Positions 35,773 to 43,263 of a stretch of 64,000 bases of DNA are shown here, in pieces. The notes under the pieces are model-generated. The model saw only the letters and a list, made by a program, of their open reading frames with translations. It had not been told where the DNA came from and did no database searches. How positions within the stretch are numbered: position 1 is the first letter of the stretch; every line of letters begins with the position of its first letter. Source of the DNA: Nonomuraea guangzhouensis. GTDB taxonomy: Bacteria > Actinomycetota > Actinomycetes > Streptosporangiales > Streptosporangiaceae. Location of the stretch: assembly GCF_019396345.1 (NCBI RefSeq), contig NZ_JAHKRM010000011.1:62001-126000 (forward strand), in the 5' to 3' direction. Made by a program: the position numbers and the translations under genes.

Positions 35773-36660
35773 ATGAAGCGCATCATCGCGGGGCTGGCAT
35801 TAGCGTCAGCCGCCACGCTCATCACGGCCGGACCGGCACTGGCGGCACCGGCCGCCAAGGACCCGGTCGCCGCGGTGAAGAAGCAGTTCGTCGCCGGCAA
35901 GGGCGTGAAGTTCAGCGAGACCACCAAGGCCATTCAGGGCCCCATGCGTGGCATCGTCATCCGCCGGTCGGGGAGCTACCAGTTCAGCAACACGGGCGTC
36001 GCCGCGTCGGACATCACCGGCAAGTTCAACGTCAAGGGGCTGCCGGCGGAGTCCGTCGATGCCGACAGCGACGAGGCCAAGTTCCTCAAGGCCCTGTCCA
36101 CGCCGGAGCGGACGATCAGGGTCGGCAAGACGTCGTATATGTCCGGCGGCATCTGGGGAGAAGTGCTGCCCGAGGGCAAGACCTGGTTCAAGGTGCCGAA
36201 CGCGCCGTTCTCCGGCCTGACCGGGGTCTATGGCCAGCCGCTCGACCTCACCGAGGCGGCCACGCTCAAGACCCTGTTCAAGGGCGCCAAGGCGGCCAAC
36301 GGCGGCTACGCGGGCAAGATCACCGTGGGTGACCTGCGCAGGGTCTCCCCGACTTTCCGCGGCAACCTGCTGCTCGGCACGCCCAGCAGCAAGACGGCGA
36401 AGGTCGCCATCTCCTGGAAGCTCACCGTCGACGCCAAGGGCCTGCCTTCCCGGCTGGTCACGACGTTCCCGATGACCGCGCTGTCCTCGAGCGCGAGCAA
36501 GAAGGAGAGCCTCAGCATCGAGACCGTCTACAGCGGCTGGGGCAGCGCGGTGAAGATCACGGCGCCGCCGGCCGACCAGGTGACGGACACTCCCAAGTCC
36601 GGCACGGAGGATGAGACGATTCCTTCGCTGGACATCCCGTTCAGCCGGATCGTGAAGTAA
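35773..36660 (+). CDS. Secreted protein of an unknown family, paralogue 2 of 3
   Basis: A 295-residue exported protein with a Sec signal (IIAGLALASAATLITAGPAL, cleavage near ALA-AP), then the family block DPVAAVKKQFVAGKGVKFSE. Shared features: a conserved ITGKFNVKGL segment, a LPEGKTWFKVPN segment, ITVGDLRRVSPTFRGNLL, and the C-terminal YSGWGSAVKITAPPADQVTD. It has no lipid-anchor Cys. It is closest in layout to paralogue 3 (shared ITGKF and KTWFK blocks). It ends just before a strong bidirectional hairpin shared with the convergent glyoxalase gene. Confidence 0.8.
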   Translation: MKRIIAGLALASAATLITAGPALAAPAAKDPVAAVKKQFVAGKGVKFSETTKAIQGPMRGIVIRRSGSYQFSNTGVAASDITGKFNVKGLPAESVDADSDEAKFLKALSTPERTIRVGKTSYMSGGIWGEVLPEGKTWFKVPNAPFSGLTGVYGQPLDLTEAATLKTLFKGAKAANGGYAGKITVGDLRRVSPTFRGNLLLGTPSSKTAKVAISWKLTVDAKGLPSRLVTTFPMTALSSSASKKESLSIETVYSGWGSAVKITAPPADQVTDTPKSGTEDETIPSLDIPFSRIVK

Positions 36661-36675
36661 CCGAGTATTCGGGCC

Positions 36676-37038
36676 TCAAGCCTCTCCCGTCGTCAGGCGG
36701 GAGAGGCTTGATTGCTTGGTGTAGTCGGTCAGCCCGATGACGTTCCCCCACGGGTCGGCGACCTCGACCGTCCACCCGGTGAACACCTCGAACGCCTCCC
36801 CGCCGACCTCCTTGGCCACCGTGCGGGCGTCGGGCACCTCAAGCCACACCCGCATCGAGCCCGGCCGCCCCTCCCGCACTCGTACGAGCAGCCCGGGGGT
36901 CTCGGTGCCGATGGCGAACAGCGCCAGCTCCTCCGTCGAGAACTTCTCCCGCAGCCCCAGCACGCCGCCGTAGAACTCCTTGGCCCGCGCCAGGTCGCCC
37001 ACGCCGACCAGGATGTTGTCCACACCGAGGATGTTCAC
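36676..37038 (-). CDS. Glyoxalase/VOC-superfamily protein
   Basis: A 120-residue single-domain vicinal-oxygen-chelate protein with two beta-alpha-beta repeats: NILVGVGDLARAKEFYGGVLGL, then the second half ending VEVADPWGNVIGLTDYT. The specific reaction (lactoylglutathione lyase-like, bleomycin-resistance-like or other) cannot be decided. The GTG at 37038 overlaps the zinc-ribbon gene stop as GTGA, so it is co-translated with that gene and probably belongs to the MarR unit. Its 3' end contains a strong terminator hairpin. Confidence 0.85.
   Translation of the reverse strand: MNILGVDNILVGVGDLARAKEFYGGVLGLREKFSTEELALFAIGTETPGLLVRVREGRPGSMRVWLEVPDARTVAKEVGGEAFEVFTGWTVEVADPWGNVIGLTDYTKQSSLSRLTTGEA
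36677..36710. terminator. Bidirectional terminator overlapping the glyoxalase 3' end
   Basis: Perfect 13-bp stem CAAGCCTCTCCCG/CGGGAGAGGCTTG with an 8-nt loop. It lies 16 bp past the paralogue 2 stop and inside the last codons and stop of the glyoxalase gene on the opposite strand. Confidence 0.85.
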
Positions 37039-37307
37039 GGAACGAGTCTCGGGTGTCCCCGCCAGGCGGGCATCGTCCGCATATAGGCCCTGGTGGCCTC
37101 CTCCGCCTCGGCCCTGGGCTGGCCGGTGCGCTGCGTCTGCCACTGGACCATGCGCTCGAACCGCTCGTCGAAGTCCTGCAGCGCCCCGTCGGGCTTGCTG
37201 CACAACCGGCACCACGTGCTCTCCGGGTGTCCTGGGGCGTGATCCTCGGCCGAGTTCATCGGCATCCCGCAGCTTTCACAGCTCACGTTCTCGTCAACGG
37301 GCGTCAT
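37035..37307 (-). CDS. Putative zinc-ribbon protein
   Basis: A 90-residue protein with an N-terminal putative zinc ribbon: CESCGMPM near residue 10 and a second Cys pair WCRLC near residue 33, the typical zinc-ribbon-2 arrangement, followed by a helical tail that may oligomerise or bind a partner. The ATG at 37307 has a very strong GGAGGAGGG site. It overlaps the glyoxalase start as GTGA and lies 51 bp downstream of marR. Its biochemical role is unknown. Confidence 0.75.
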   Translation of the reverse strand: MTPVDENVSCESCGMPMNSAEDHAPGHPESTWCRLCSKPDGALQDFDERFERMVQWQTQRTGQPRAEAEEATRAYMRTMPAWRGHPRLVP

Positions 37308-37349
37308 GGCCCTCCTCCCTCCGGACCGCCTCGCAGGCGGCGCCTTCTC

Positions 37350-37372
37350 AGGAGCGCCTCACGTGCGCTCCT
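37350..37372 (-). terminator. Hairpin across the marR stop codon
   Basis: AGGAGCGC/GCGCTCCT, 8-bp stem with a 7-nt loop, covering the marR stop codon (37359-37361). It could attenuate read-through into the zinc-ribbon and glyoxalase genes. Confidence 0.5.
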
Positions 37373-37790
37373 CCCCCAGCAGCGCGCGGAGCCCGGTGAT
37401 GAGCCCCTCGCGTTCCTCCGGCGTCATGTCGCGTACGGCACGCGCCAGCAGATCGTCCGCCAGCACCCGCGGCGAGGCCGTGGCGGCAGCGGCCCGGCCC
37501 TCGTCCGTGACCCAGACGAACACCCGCCGCCGATCGCGCTCGTCCCTGATCCTGGCCACGAGCCCGCGCTCCTCGACCCGGTCGACCAGCTCGGTGGTGG
37601 CCGCCTTGGACAGCTGCAGGTGCTCGGTCAGCTCACCGAGCGTCAACGGCCCGGCGTCCATGAGATGACCGAGCACGGCATGCATCCGCGCGGTCAGCCC
37701 GGCCGCGATGGGCCGCTTGGACGCCTTGAACCGCCGGTAGACGGCCGGGTAGAGCCGCGCGACCTCACGTGCCGCCTCCGCCTCGTCCAT
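37359..37790 (-). CDS. MarR-family transcriptional regulator
   Basis: A 143-residue winged-helix regulator. The DNA-binding core includes LTLGELTEHLQLSKAATTELVDRVEERGLVAR and the wing RDERDRRRVFVWVTDEGR, both typical of MarR. The ATG at 37790 has an AAAGGAA site just before it. Its own upstream region carries two near-perfect palindromes, so it is probably autoregulated and controls the downstream zinc-ribbon/glyoxalase genes. The signal it senses is unknown. Confidence 0.92.
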   Translation of the reverse strand: MDEAEAAREVARLYPAVYRRFKASKRPIAAGLTARMHAVLGHLMDAGPLTLGELTEHLQLSKAATTELVDRVEERGLVARIRDERDRRRVFVWVTDEGRAAAATASPRVLADDLLARAVRDMTPEEREGLITGLRALLGEERT

Positions 37791-37797
37791 CGTTCCT

Positions 37798-37824
37798 TTC
37801 GTATACGAACAGTTCGTGTACGAA
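37798..37824. promoter_or_regulatory. Double palindrome, probable MarR operator
   Basis: TTCGTATACGAA (37798-37809, perfect) and TTCGTGTACGAA (37813-37824, one symmetric pair mismatched) are 15 bp apart start to start, about 1.5 helical turns. Together with the central ACGAACAGTTCGT they form a 27-bp imperfect palindrome. It sits just upstream of the marR ribosome site. Confidence 0.75.
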
Positions 37825-37857
37825 TCGTACCTCCGAACGAACCTCTTGGTCCAGAGG

Positions 37858-38844
37858 TCATTCGGCGAGGCGCGAGTCCCGCAGGGCGGCCCATTCGAGC
37901 GAATGCCTGATCCCGTCCTCGACCGAGTAGCGCGGCCGCCACCCCAGCAGCCGCTCCGCGAGATCGCTCCGCGTGTAGGCGCCCGCCACGTCGCCGGGCC
38001 GCCGCTCGGTCTCCACCACCTCGACCGGCCGCGCCACCACCCGGTTGAACGCGTCGGCCAGCTCCCGGACGGTCGTCCCCGACCCGGTGCCCAGGTTGAT
38101 GACCGACTCCGCGTCGGACAGCGCGTCGAACCGCTGCAGAGCGGCCACATGCGCCGCCGCCAGATCCCATACGTGCACGTAGTCGCGGATCCCGGACCCG
38201 TCCCGCGTTGAGTAGTCGGTGCCGGTGATCTCGAACGGCACGCCTTCCTCGTGCGCGCCGATCATCTTGCCCAGCGCATGGCTGGGCCGCCGCAACTGCA
38301 GCCCGGTGCGCATCGCCGGATCCGCCCCGATCGGATTGAAGTAGCGCAGGGAGAGCACTCTGATCGGCCGTGTCGCCGCGATGTCGGCGAACATCGCCTC
38401 GCACACCGCCTTGGTCCGCGCGTACGGGCTCTGGGGGTCGAGGGCCGACCTCTCGTCGACCGTATGATCGTCCCCGGTCCGGTAAATCGCCGCCGACGAG
38501 CTGAAAATCATCCGCCCGCACCCGTTGCGCAGCAGGTGATCGACGAACTCCAGGCTCTTGGTGACATTAGCCCGGTAGTAGCCGACCGGATCGGCCACCG
38601 AATCCGGCACCACGATCAGCGCCGCGCAATGGACGACCGCCTCGATGCCGGGCTGCTCGGCGAATATCTTGTCGATCAGCGCCCCGTCGGCGATATCGCC
38701 CTCGTAGAAAGTCCGGCCCTCGGCGAACTCCCGCCGCCCCGTGACCAGGTTGTCGAGAATCACCGGCGTGATCCCCGCGTCCAGGCACGCCGACGCGACC
38801 GTGCTCCCGATGAACCCCGCCCCACCTGAAATCAGTACCCGCAT
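37858..38844 (-). CDS. galE: UDP-glucose 4-epimerase
   Basis: A 328-residue extended short-chain dehydrogenase that interconverts UDP-glucose and UDP-galactose (or the N-acetyl forms). Seen: NAD-binding GGAGFIGSTVA at the N-terminus, the SSSAAIY catalytic-Ser segment, SPYARTKAVCE with the Tyr-x3-Lys pair, and the substrate-binding LRYFNPIGA. It supplies sugar nucleotides for wall polysaccharides. It is transcribed toward marR and diverges from paralogue 3. Confidence 0.95.
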   Translation of the reverse strand: MRVLISGGAGFIGSTVASACLDAGITPVILDNLVTGRREFAEGRTFYEGDIADGALIDKIFAEQPGIEAVVHCAALIVVPDSVADPVGYYRANVTKSLEFVDHLLRNGCGRMIFSSSAAIYRTGDDHTVDERSALDPQSPYARTKAVCEAMFADIAATRPIRVLSLRYFNPIGADPAMRTGLQLRRPSHALGKMIGAHEEGVPFEITGTDYSTRDGSGIRDYVHVWDLAAAHVAALQRFDALSDAESVINLGTGSGTTVRELADAFNRVVARPVEVVETERRPGDVAGAYTRSDLAERLLGWRPRYSVEDGIRHSLEWAALRDSRLAE

Positions 38845-38953
38845 CCCGGCACCCTATTGGGTCTCCCACTAAGCCCACTGTCAACCGCGAAGTCCGGCGC
38901 CGGCGTCCTGCTGGACAAGTGTCGCTTTCTCGGACAAGTAATGAGGTGCGACT

Positions 38954-38974
38954 GTGATCATTTGTCGGCAAGAT
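38954..38974 (+). promoter_or_regulatory. Shared 21-bp motif (copy 3) upstream of the third secreted paralogue
   Basis: GTGATC (38954-38959), 8 nt, GCAAGAT (38968-38974), with TGAG 8 nt further upstream (38942-38945). It ends only 8 nt before the ATG at 38983, which has no ribosome site. If GCAAGAT contains the -10 box, the mRNA would be nearly leaderless. Confidence 0.65.
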
Positions 38975-38982
38975 GGCGCCTC

Positions 38983-39756
38983 ATGAAAATCATGATCACC
39001 ACTCTTACGGCCGCCGTCGCCGTACTCATCTCATCCGCTCCCGCACAAGCGGCGGCCAAGAACCCCGTCGCGGCATTGAAAGCCCAGCTCGTGGCCGGGC
39101 ATGGGGTCCGTTTCACGGACACCAGCGCGTTCGTCGGCAGCATCAACAAGGACCCGCTGGTCGTGCGGACCGGCAAGGTCCGGTTCGGCAAGAAGGGGCT
39201 CACCGGCTGGGACATCACCGGCAAGTTCCCGAGCCCGCTGTACGACGGACACAACACCACACCCGAGCGGACGATCGCGATCGGTGACGTGGCCTGGGTG
39301 ACGGGCGGCGACCTGAGCGAGGAGCTGCCGAAGGGCAAGACCTGGTTCAAGACGTACAGCAAGATGAACCTCACCACCATGAGCAGCTGGTTCGGCCAGG
39401 TGGTGAGCCCGGCCGAGCCGGCGACGCTCGCGGCCCTGGTGAAGAACGGCAAGCTCAGCGGATCCACCTACCGCGGCAAGATCACCTTCAGCCAGCTCTT
39501 CAAGATCTCCCCCTGGTTCAGCAGCTCGATCCCGATGCGTAGCGACACCGAGGCCACCATCACGTACGCCCTCAAGGTCGACGGCAAGGGGCTGCCGAGC
39601 CGGTTGACCACCTCGTGGCAGGCCACGGACTTCCTGGACATCTCCTGGTGGGAGGGGAAGGCGGTCACGACCGACACCCGCTACACCGGCTGGGGCAGCA
39701 AGGTCTCGATCAAGTCCCCGCCCGCGAACCAGGTCACCACTGAGCTCAAGGACTGA
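38983..39756 (+). CDS. Secreted protein of an unknown family, paralogue 3 of 3
   Basis: A 257-residue exported protein with a Sec signal (MKIMITTLTAAVAVLISSAP, cleavage near AQA-AA) and the family start NPVAALKAQLVAGHGVRFTD. Shared blocks: WDITGKFPSPLY, LPKGKTWFKTYSK, the central FSQLFKISPWF and the C-terminal YTGWGSKVSIKSPPANQVT. It is shorter than paralogues 1 and 2. The ATG at 38983 starts the signal peptide; no ribosome site precedes it, consistent with a leaderless transcript. Function unknown. Confidence 0.8.
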   Translation: MKIMITTLTAAVAVLISSAPAQAAAKNPVAALKAQLVAGHGVRFTDTSAFVGSINKDPLVVRTGKVRFGKKGLTGWDITGKFPSPLYDGHNTTPERTIAIGDVAWVTGGDLSEELPKGKTWFKTYSKMNLTTMSSWFGQVVSPAEPATLAALVKNGKLSGSTYRGKITFSQLFKISPWFSSSIPMRSDTEATITYALKVDGKGLPSRLTTSWQATDFLDISWWEGKAVTTDTRYTGWGSKVSIKSPPANQVTTELKD

Positions 39757-39770
39757 GCCGGGTACGCCGC

Positions 39771-39833
39771 AAACCCGCACGTCAGGAGGTGTTATGTGAT
39801 CGTTACAGCCGAATGCCCACGTACGGCGGGTTT
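39771..39833 (+). terminator. Possible long-range hairpin after paralogue 3
   Basis: AAACCCGC (39771-39778) and GCGGGTTT (39826-39833) can pair across 47 nt; the right arm continues into TTTTGG. It is only a candidate because of the long loop. Confidence 0.3.
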
Positions 39834-39842
39834 TGGTTGTCT

Positions 39843-39866
39843 CACTTATGAGACGCCTCATGAGTA
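39843..39866. promoter_or_regulatory. 24-bp imperfect palindrome upstream of the L,D-transpeptidase
   Basis: CACTTATGAG (39843-39852) and CTCATGAGTA (39857-39866) match at 8 of 10 positions across a 4-nt centre. It lies 22 bp before the TTG start and is a candidate operator. Confidence 0.4.
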
Positions 39867-39888
39867 GCACATAGTCCTGGAGTAACCC

Positions 39889-40890
39889 TTGAATCCCCTC
39901 CCCCGGATGCTGGCTCTGGCCGCCCTGATCACCACGGTGGCGGCCTGTACCACGGAAGGAACGCCTGCCCCGGTGGCTCAGGCCGCCGTGACCCCGGTGC
40001 ACGCAGCCGGTGCCGCCGTACCGAAGAAGCCGGTAACGGTAAAGAAGGTCGCGGCGAAGAAGGCCAAACTGGAGATCGCCGACATCACCCCCGAAGGTGA
40101 AGCCAAGGAGAAGGTCGGTGTCGGTTTCCCCATCATCGTGACGTTCGACCGCAAGGTGGCCGACCGGGCGGCGGCCGAGGCCGCGCTGCAGGTGCAGGCG
40201 GACCGGCCGGTCGACGGCGCCTGGCGCTGGGTGACCGACCGCAAGGTCGTCTACCGCACCAAGACGTACTGGCGGCCGCACCAGAAGGTTCAGCTCAACG
40301 CCCGGCTGAGCCAGATTCCCGGCAACGAGGCCGCCAAGGACGTCAGCCGCCGCTTCGCCGTCGGCTACTCCAACATCTCGGTGGTCAACACCCGTAGCCA
40401 CGTGATGAAGGTCAGGCGCGACGGCAAGCTGGTCAAGTCGATCCCGATCAGCGCGGGCCGCGGCGGCATGGTCAAGAACGGCGTGGACGTCTACCTGACC
40501 ACCAGCGGCACCCATCTCACGATGAACAAGAAGCCGCTGGAGACCATGACCTCGGCGTGGATGGGCGTCACCGACCCCAAGGACCCTCAGTACTACAAGG
40601 AGGAGATCCCGTGGGCGGTGCGCATTTCCGACAGCGGCGAGTATGTGCACCAGAGCGCCGGCTACTACCAGTATCTGGGCCGTTCCAACCAGAGCCACGG
40701 CTGCGTCCGCGCCACGCCGGCCGGCGCCAAGTGGTTCTACGGCATCGCCCAGCGCGGTGACGTCGTCAAGATCACCGGCACCAAGCGCGAACTCGACTGG
40801 CGCAACGGCTGGGGCTACTGGCAGCTCAACTGGACCGAGTGGAAGAAGGGCAGCGCCCTCACCAAGAGCGCCGTCGCCAAGAAGAGCTAG
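39889..40890 (+). CDS. L,D-transpeptidase lipoprotein (YkuD/ErfK type)
   Basis: A 333-residue secreted wall enzyme that likely forms 3-3 cross-links in peptidoglycan. The lipoprotein signal ends in VAACTTEG. A Lys-rich stretch (residues about 40-60) is followed by a bacterial Ig-like domain (about 60-150, including ADITPEGEAKEKVGVGFPI) and a YkuD catalytic domain with VHQSAGYYQYLG and the SHGCVRATP motif holding the catalytic Cys. The TTG start at 39889 has a GGAG site 6 nt upstream and begins the signal directly. It is shorter than many actinobacterial L,D-transpeptidases, probably with a single Ig domain. Convergent 4-bp overlap with the helicase gene. Confidence 0.93.
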   Translation: MNPLPRMLALAALITTVAACTTEGTPAPVAQAAVTPVHAAGAAVPKKPVTVKKVAAKKAKLEIADITPEGEAKEKVGVGFPIIVTFDRKVADRAAAEAALQVQADRPVDGAWRWVTDRKVVYRTKTYWRPHQKVQLNARLSQIPGNEAAKDVSRRFAVGYSNISVVNTRSHVMKVRRDGKLVKSIPISAGRGGMVKNGVDVYLTTSGTHLTMNKKPLETMTSAWMGVTDPKDPQYYKEEIPWAVRISDSGEYVHQSAGYYQYLGRSNQSHGCVRATPAGAKWFYGIAQRGDVVKITGTKRELDWRNGWGYWQLNWTEWKKGSALTKSAVAKKS

Positions 40891-43136
40891 AGCTTCTCCA
40901 GCGGAGCGTAGGCGAGGAGCAGCGTCTTCTCGCCTCCGCTCCCGAAGTCGATCTTTACCTTGGTCTTCTCCGCCACCCCGTCCACCGCGACGACGGTGCC
41001 CAGCCCGAACGCGTCGTGCGTGACCCGGTCTCCCGGCGCCAGCGTGGGCACCACGCGGGCGCCCTTCTTCGGCGCCGCCGTCTGGGCGGGCTCGCGCCGG
41101 GTCGCCGCGCTCCACGCCGACTTCTCCGGCGGGGTGCGCCAGTCGAGCAGTTGCACCGGCACCTCGCTGACGAACCGCGAGGCCGGGTTGAACGACGGCG
41201 AACCCCACGAGCTGCGTACGGCGGCCCGGGTGATGTAGAGACGCTTCTGGGCCCTGGTGATGCCGACGTAGGCCAGCCGGCGCTCCTCCTCCAGCTCCTT
41301 CGGCTCGCCCAGCGAGCGGACGTGCGGGAAGACGCCGTCTTCCATCGCCGTCAGGAAGACGACCGGGAACTCCAGCCCCTTGGCAGTGTGCAGGGTCATC
41401 AGCGTGACCACGCCCTGCCCGCCGTCGGCTTCGGGGATCTGGTCGGCGTCGGCCACCAGCGACACCTGCTCCAGGAACTCCACCAGCGTGCCCTCGGGAT
41501 TGGCCTCCTCGAACTCCGAGGCCACCGAGACGAGCTCGTTGAGGTTTTCCAGCCGGGACTCGTCCTGCGGATCCTCCGAAGCCTCCAGCTCGGCGCGGTA
41601 GCCGGTGGCGACCAGGACCTCCTCGGCCAGCGCCGACGGCGGCATGCCCTCGGCCTTGCCGATCAGCTCCTCGATCATCGCGACGAACTCGCGTACGGCG
41701 TTGAGCGACCGCGTCGCCATGCCGTACGCCTCCTCGGCCCTGCGCAGCGCGTCCCAGAAGGAGATGCGCTCGCGCGACGAGAGTGCCTCGAGCATCGCCT
41801 CGGCCCGGTCGCCGATGCCGCGCTTGGGCACGTTGAGGATGCGGCGCATCGACACCACGTCGGCGGGGTTGGCCAGCACGCGCAGGTAGGCCAGCAGGTC
41901 CTTGACCTCCTTGCGCTCGTAGAAGCGCACGCCCCCGACCACCTTGTACGGCAGGCCGGTGCGGATGAAGATCTCCTCGAACACCCGGGAGGCCGCGTTG
42001 GTGCGGTAGAAAACGGCGACGTCGCCGGCCTTGACGCCCTCCTCGTCGCTGAGCCGATCGACCTCCTGGGCCACGAACATGGCCTCGTCATGCTCGTTGT
42101 CGGCCACATAACCGACGATCTTGGGACCGTCGCCCTGGTCGGACCAGAGGTTCTTCGGCTTGCGCGACTCGTTGCGGGAGATGACGGCGTTGGCGGCGGC
42201 CAGGATGTTCTGGGTGGAGCGGTAGTTCTGCTCCAGCAGGATCGTGCGCGCGTCGGGGTAGTCGCGCTCGAACTCCAGGATGTTGCGGATCGTCGCGCCG
42301 CGGAAGGCGTAGATCGACTGGTCGGCGTCGCCGACCACGCACAGCTCCGACTGGTCGGCGCCAGAACGGACCAGCTCGCCGTCGGCCGTGCGCAGGTCGG
42401 GGCGGCCCACCAGCTCCCTGATCAGGATGTATTGGGCGTGGTTGGTGTCCTGGTATTCGTCGACGAGCACGTGCCTGAACCGCATCCGGTAGTGCTCGGC
42501 CACGTCGGGGAAGAGCTGGAACAGCGTCACCGTGTTCATGATGATGTCGTCGAAGTCCATCGCGCCGGCCTCGGTGAGCTTGCGCTGGTAGCTCTTGTAG
42601 GCCTCCGCGAGCACCTTCTCCAGGTGGGAGCCCGCCTTGTCGAGCGCGGTCTCGTAGTCGACCAGCTCGTTCTTGAAGTTGCTCACCTGGGCGGAGAACG
42701 AGCGCGGCGGGTAACGCTTCGGATCGAGGTCCATCTCCCTGCACACCATCGCCATCAGCCGCTGCGAATCGGCCTGGTCGTAGATGGAGAAGCTGGAGGG
42801 GAACCCGAGCCGCTTGGCCTCCCGGCGCAGGATGCGCATGCAGGCGCTGTGGAACGTCATCACCCACATCGCCTTGGACCTGGGCCCGACAAGCCGGTCG
42901 ATGCGCTCCTTCATCTCGCGCGCGGCCTTGTTGGTGAAGGTGATCGCCAGGATCTCGCCCGGATGCACCTCACGCTCGGCGAGCAGGTAGGCGATGCGAT
43001 GGGTGAGCACCCGCGTCTTTCCCGAACCCGCCCCCGCCACGATCAGCAGCGGACCGCCATGATGGATCACGGCCTCCCGCTGCTGCGGGTTGAGGCCATC
43101 GAGCAAGGGGTGGTCAACAGAGACTTGGGTCGGCAC
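40887..43136 (-). CDS. pcrA: ATP-dependent DNA helicase UvrD/PcrA
   Basis: A 749-residue superfamily 1A 3'-5' DNA helicase for repair and plasmid/replication-fork maintenance. Walker A AGAGSGKTRVLTHR, motif Ia AITFTNKAAREMKERI, motif II VLVDEYQDTNHAQY, motif III VVGDADQSIYAFRGA, motif IV LEQNYRS, motif V VTLMTLHTAKGLEFPVVFL and motif VI RRLAYVGITRAQ are all intact. The C-terminus ends in a Tudor-like APGDRVTHDAFGLGTVVAVDG domain, typical of PcrA. Length is normal for actinobacteria. Confidence 0.97.
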   Translation of the reverse strand: MPTQVSVDHPLLDGLNPQQREAVIHHGGPLLIVAGAGSGKTRVLTHRIAYLLAEREVHPGEILAITFTNKAAREMKERIDRLVGPRSKAMWVMTFHSACMRILRREAKRLGFPSSFSIYDQADSQRLMAMVCREMDLDPKRYPPRSFSAQVSNFKNELVDYETALDKAGSHLEKVLAEAYKSYQRKLTEAGAMDFDDIIMNTVTLFQLFPDVAEHYRMRFRHVLVDEYQDTNHAQYILIRELVGRPDLRTADGELVRSGADQSELCVVGDADQSIYAFRGATIRNILEFERDYPDARTILLEQNYRSTQNILAAANAVISRNESRKPKNLWSDQGDGPKIVGYVADNEHDEAMFVAQEVDRLSDEEGVKAGDVAVFYRTNAASRVFEEIFIRTGLPYKVVGGVRFYERKEVKDLLAYLRVLANPADVVSMRRILNVPKRGIGDRAEAMLEALSSRERISFWDALRRAEEAYGMATRSLNAVREFVAMIEELIGKAEGMPPSALAEEVLVATGYRAELEASEDPQDESRLENLNELVSVASEFEEANPEGTLVEFLEQVSLVADADQIPEADGGQGVVTLMTLHTAKGLEFPVVFLTAMEDGVFPHVRSLGEPKELEEERRLAYVGITRAQKRLYITRAAVRSSWGSPSFNPASRFVSEVPVQLLDWRTPPEKSAWSAATRREPAQTAAPKKGARVVPTLAPGDRVTHDAFGLGTVVAVDGVAEKTKVKIDFGSGGEKTLLLAYAPLEKL

Positions 43137-43263
43137 GCACCTAGGTTAAGACTCTCCACCGACAATCGGCGCCCCGACGCCTGGAATCCCCACCCCCACT
43201 GGTGTCCGGAATGCCCGCTACGAGCCGCTGGTTGTCGTCAAAGGACAATCCGAAAGGGAAAAG

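Noticed and set aside
39796-39815. A fourth copy of the GTGATC-N8-GCANGAT motif upstream of the L,D-transpeptidase
   Set aside because: GTGATC is present at 39796 but the second block is absent at the required spacing.
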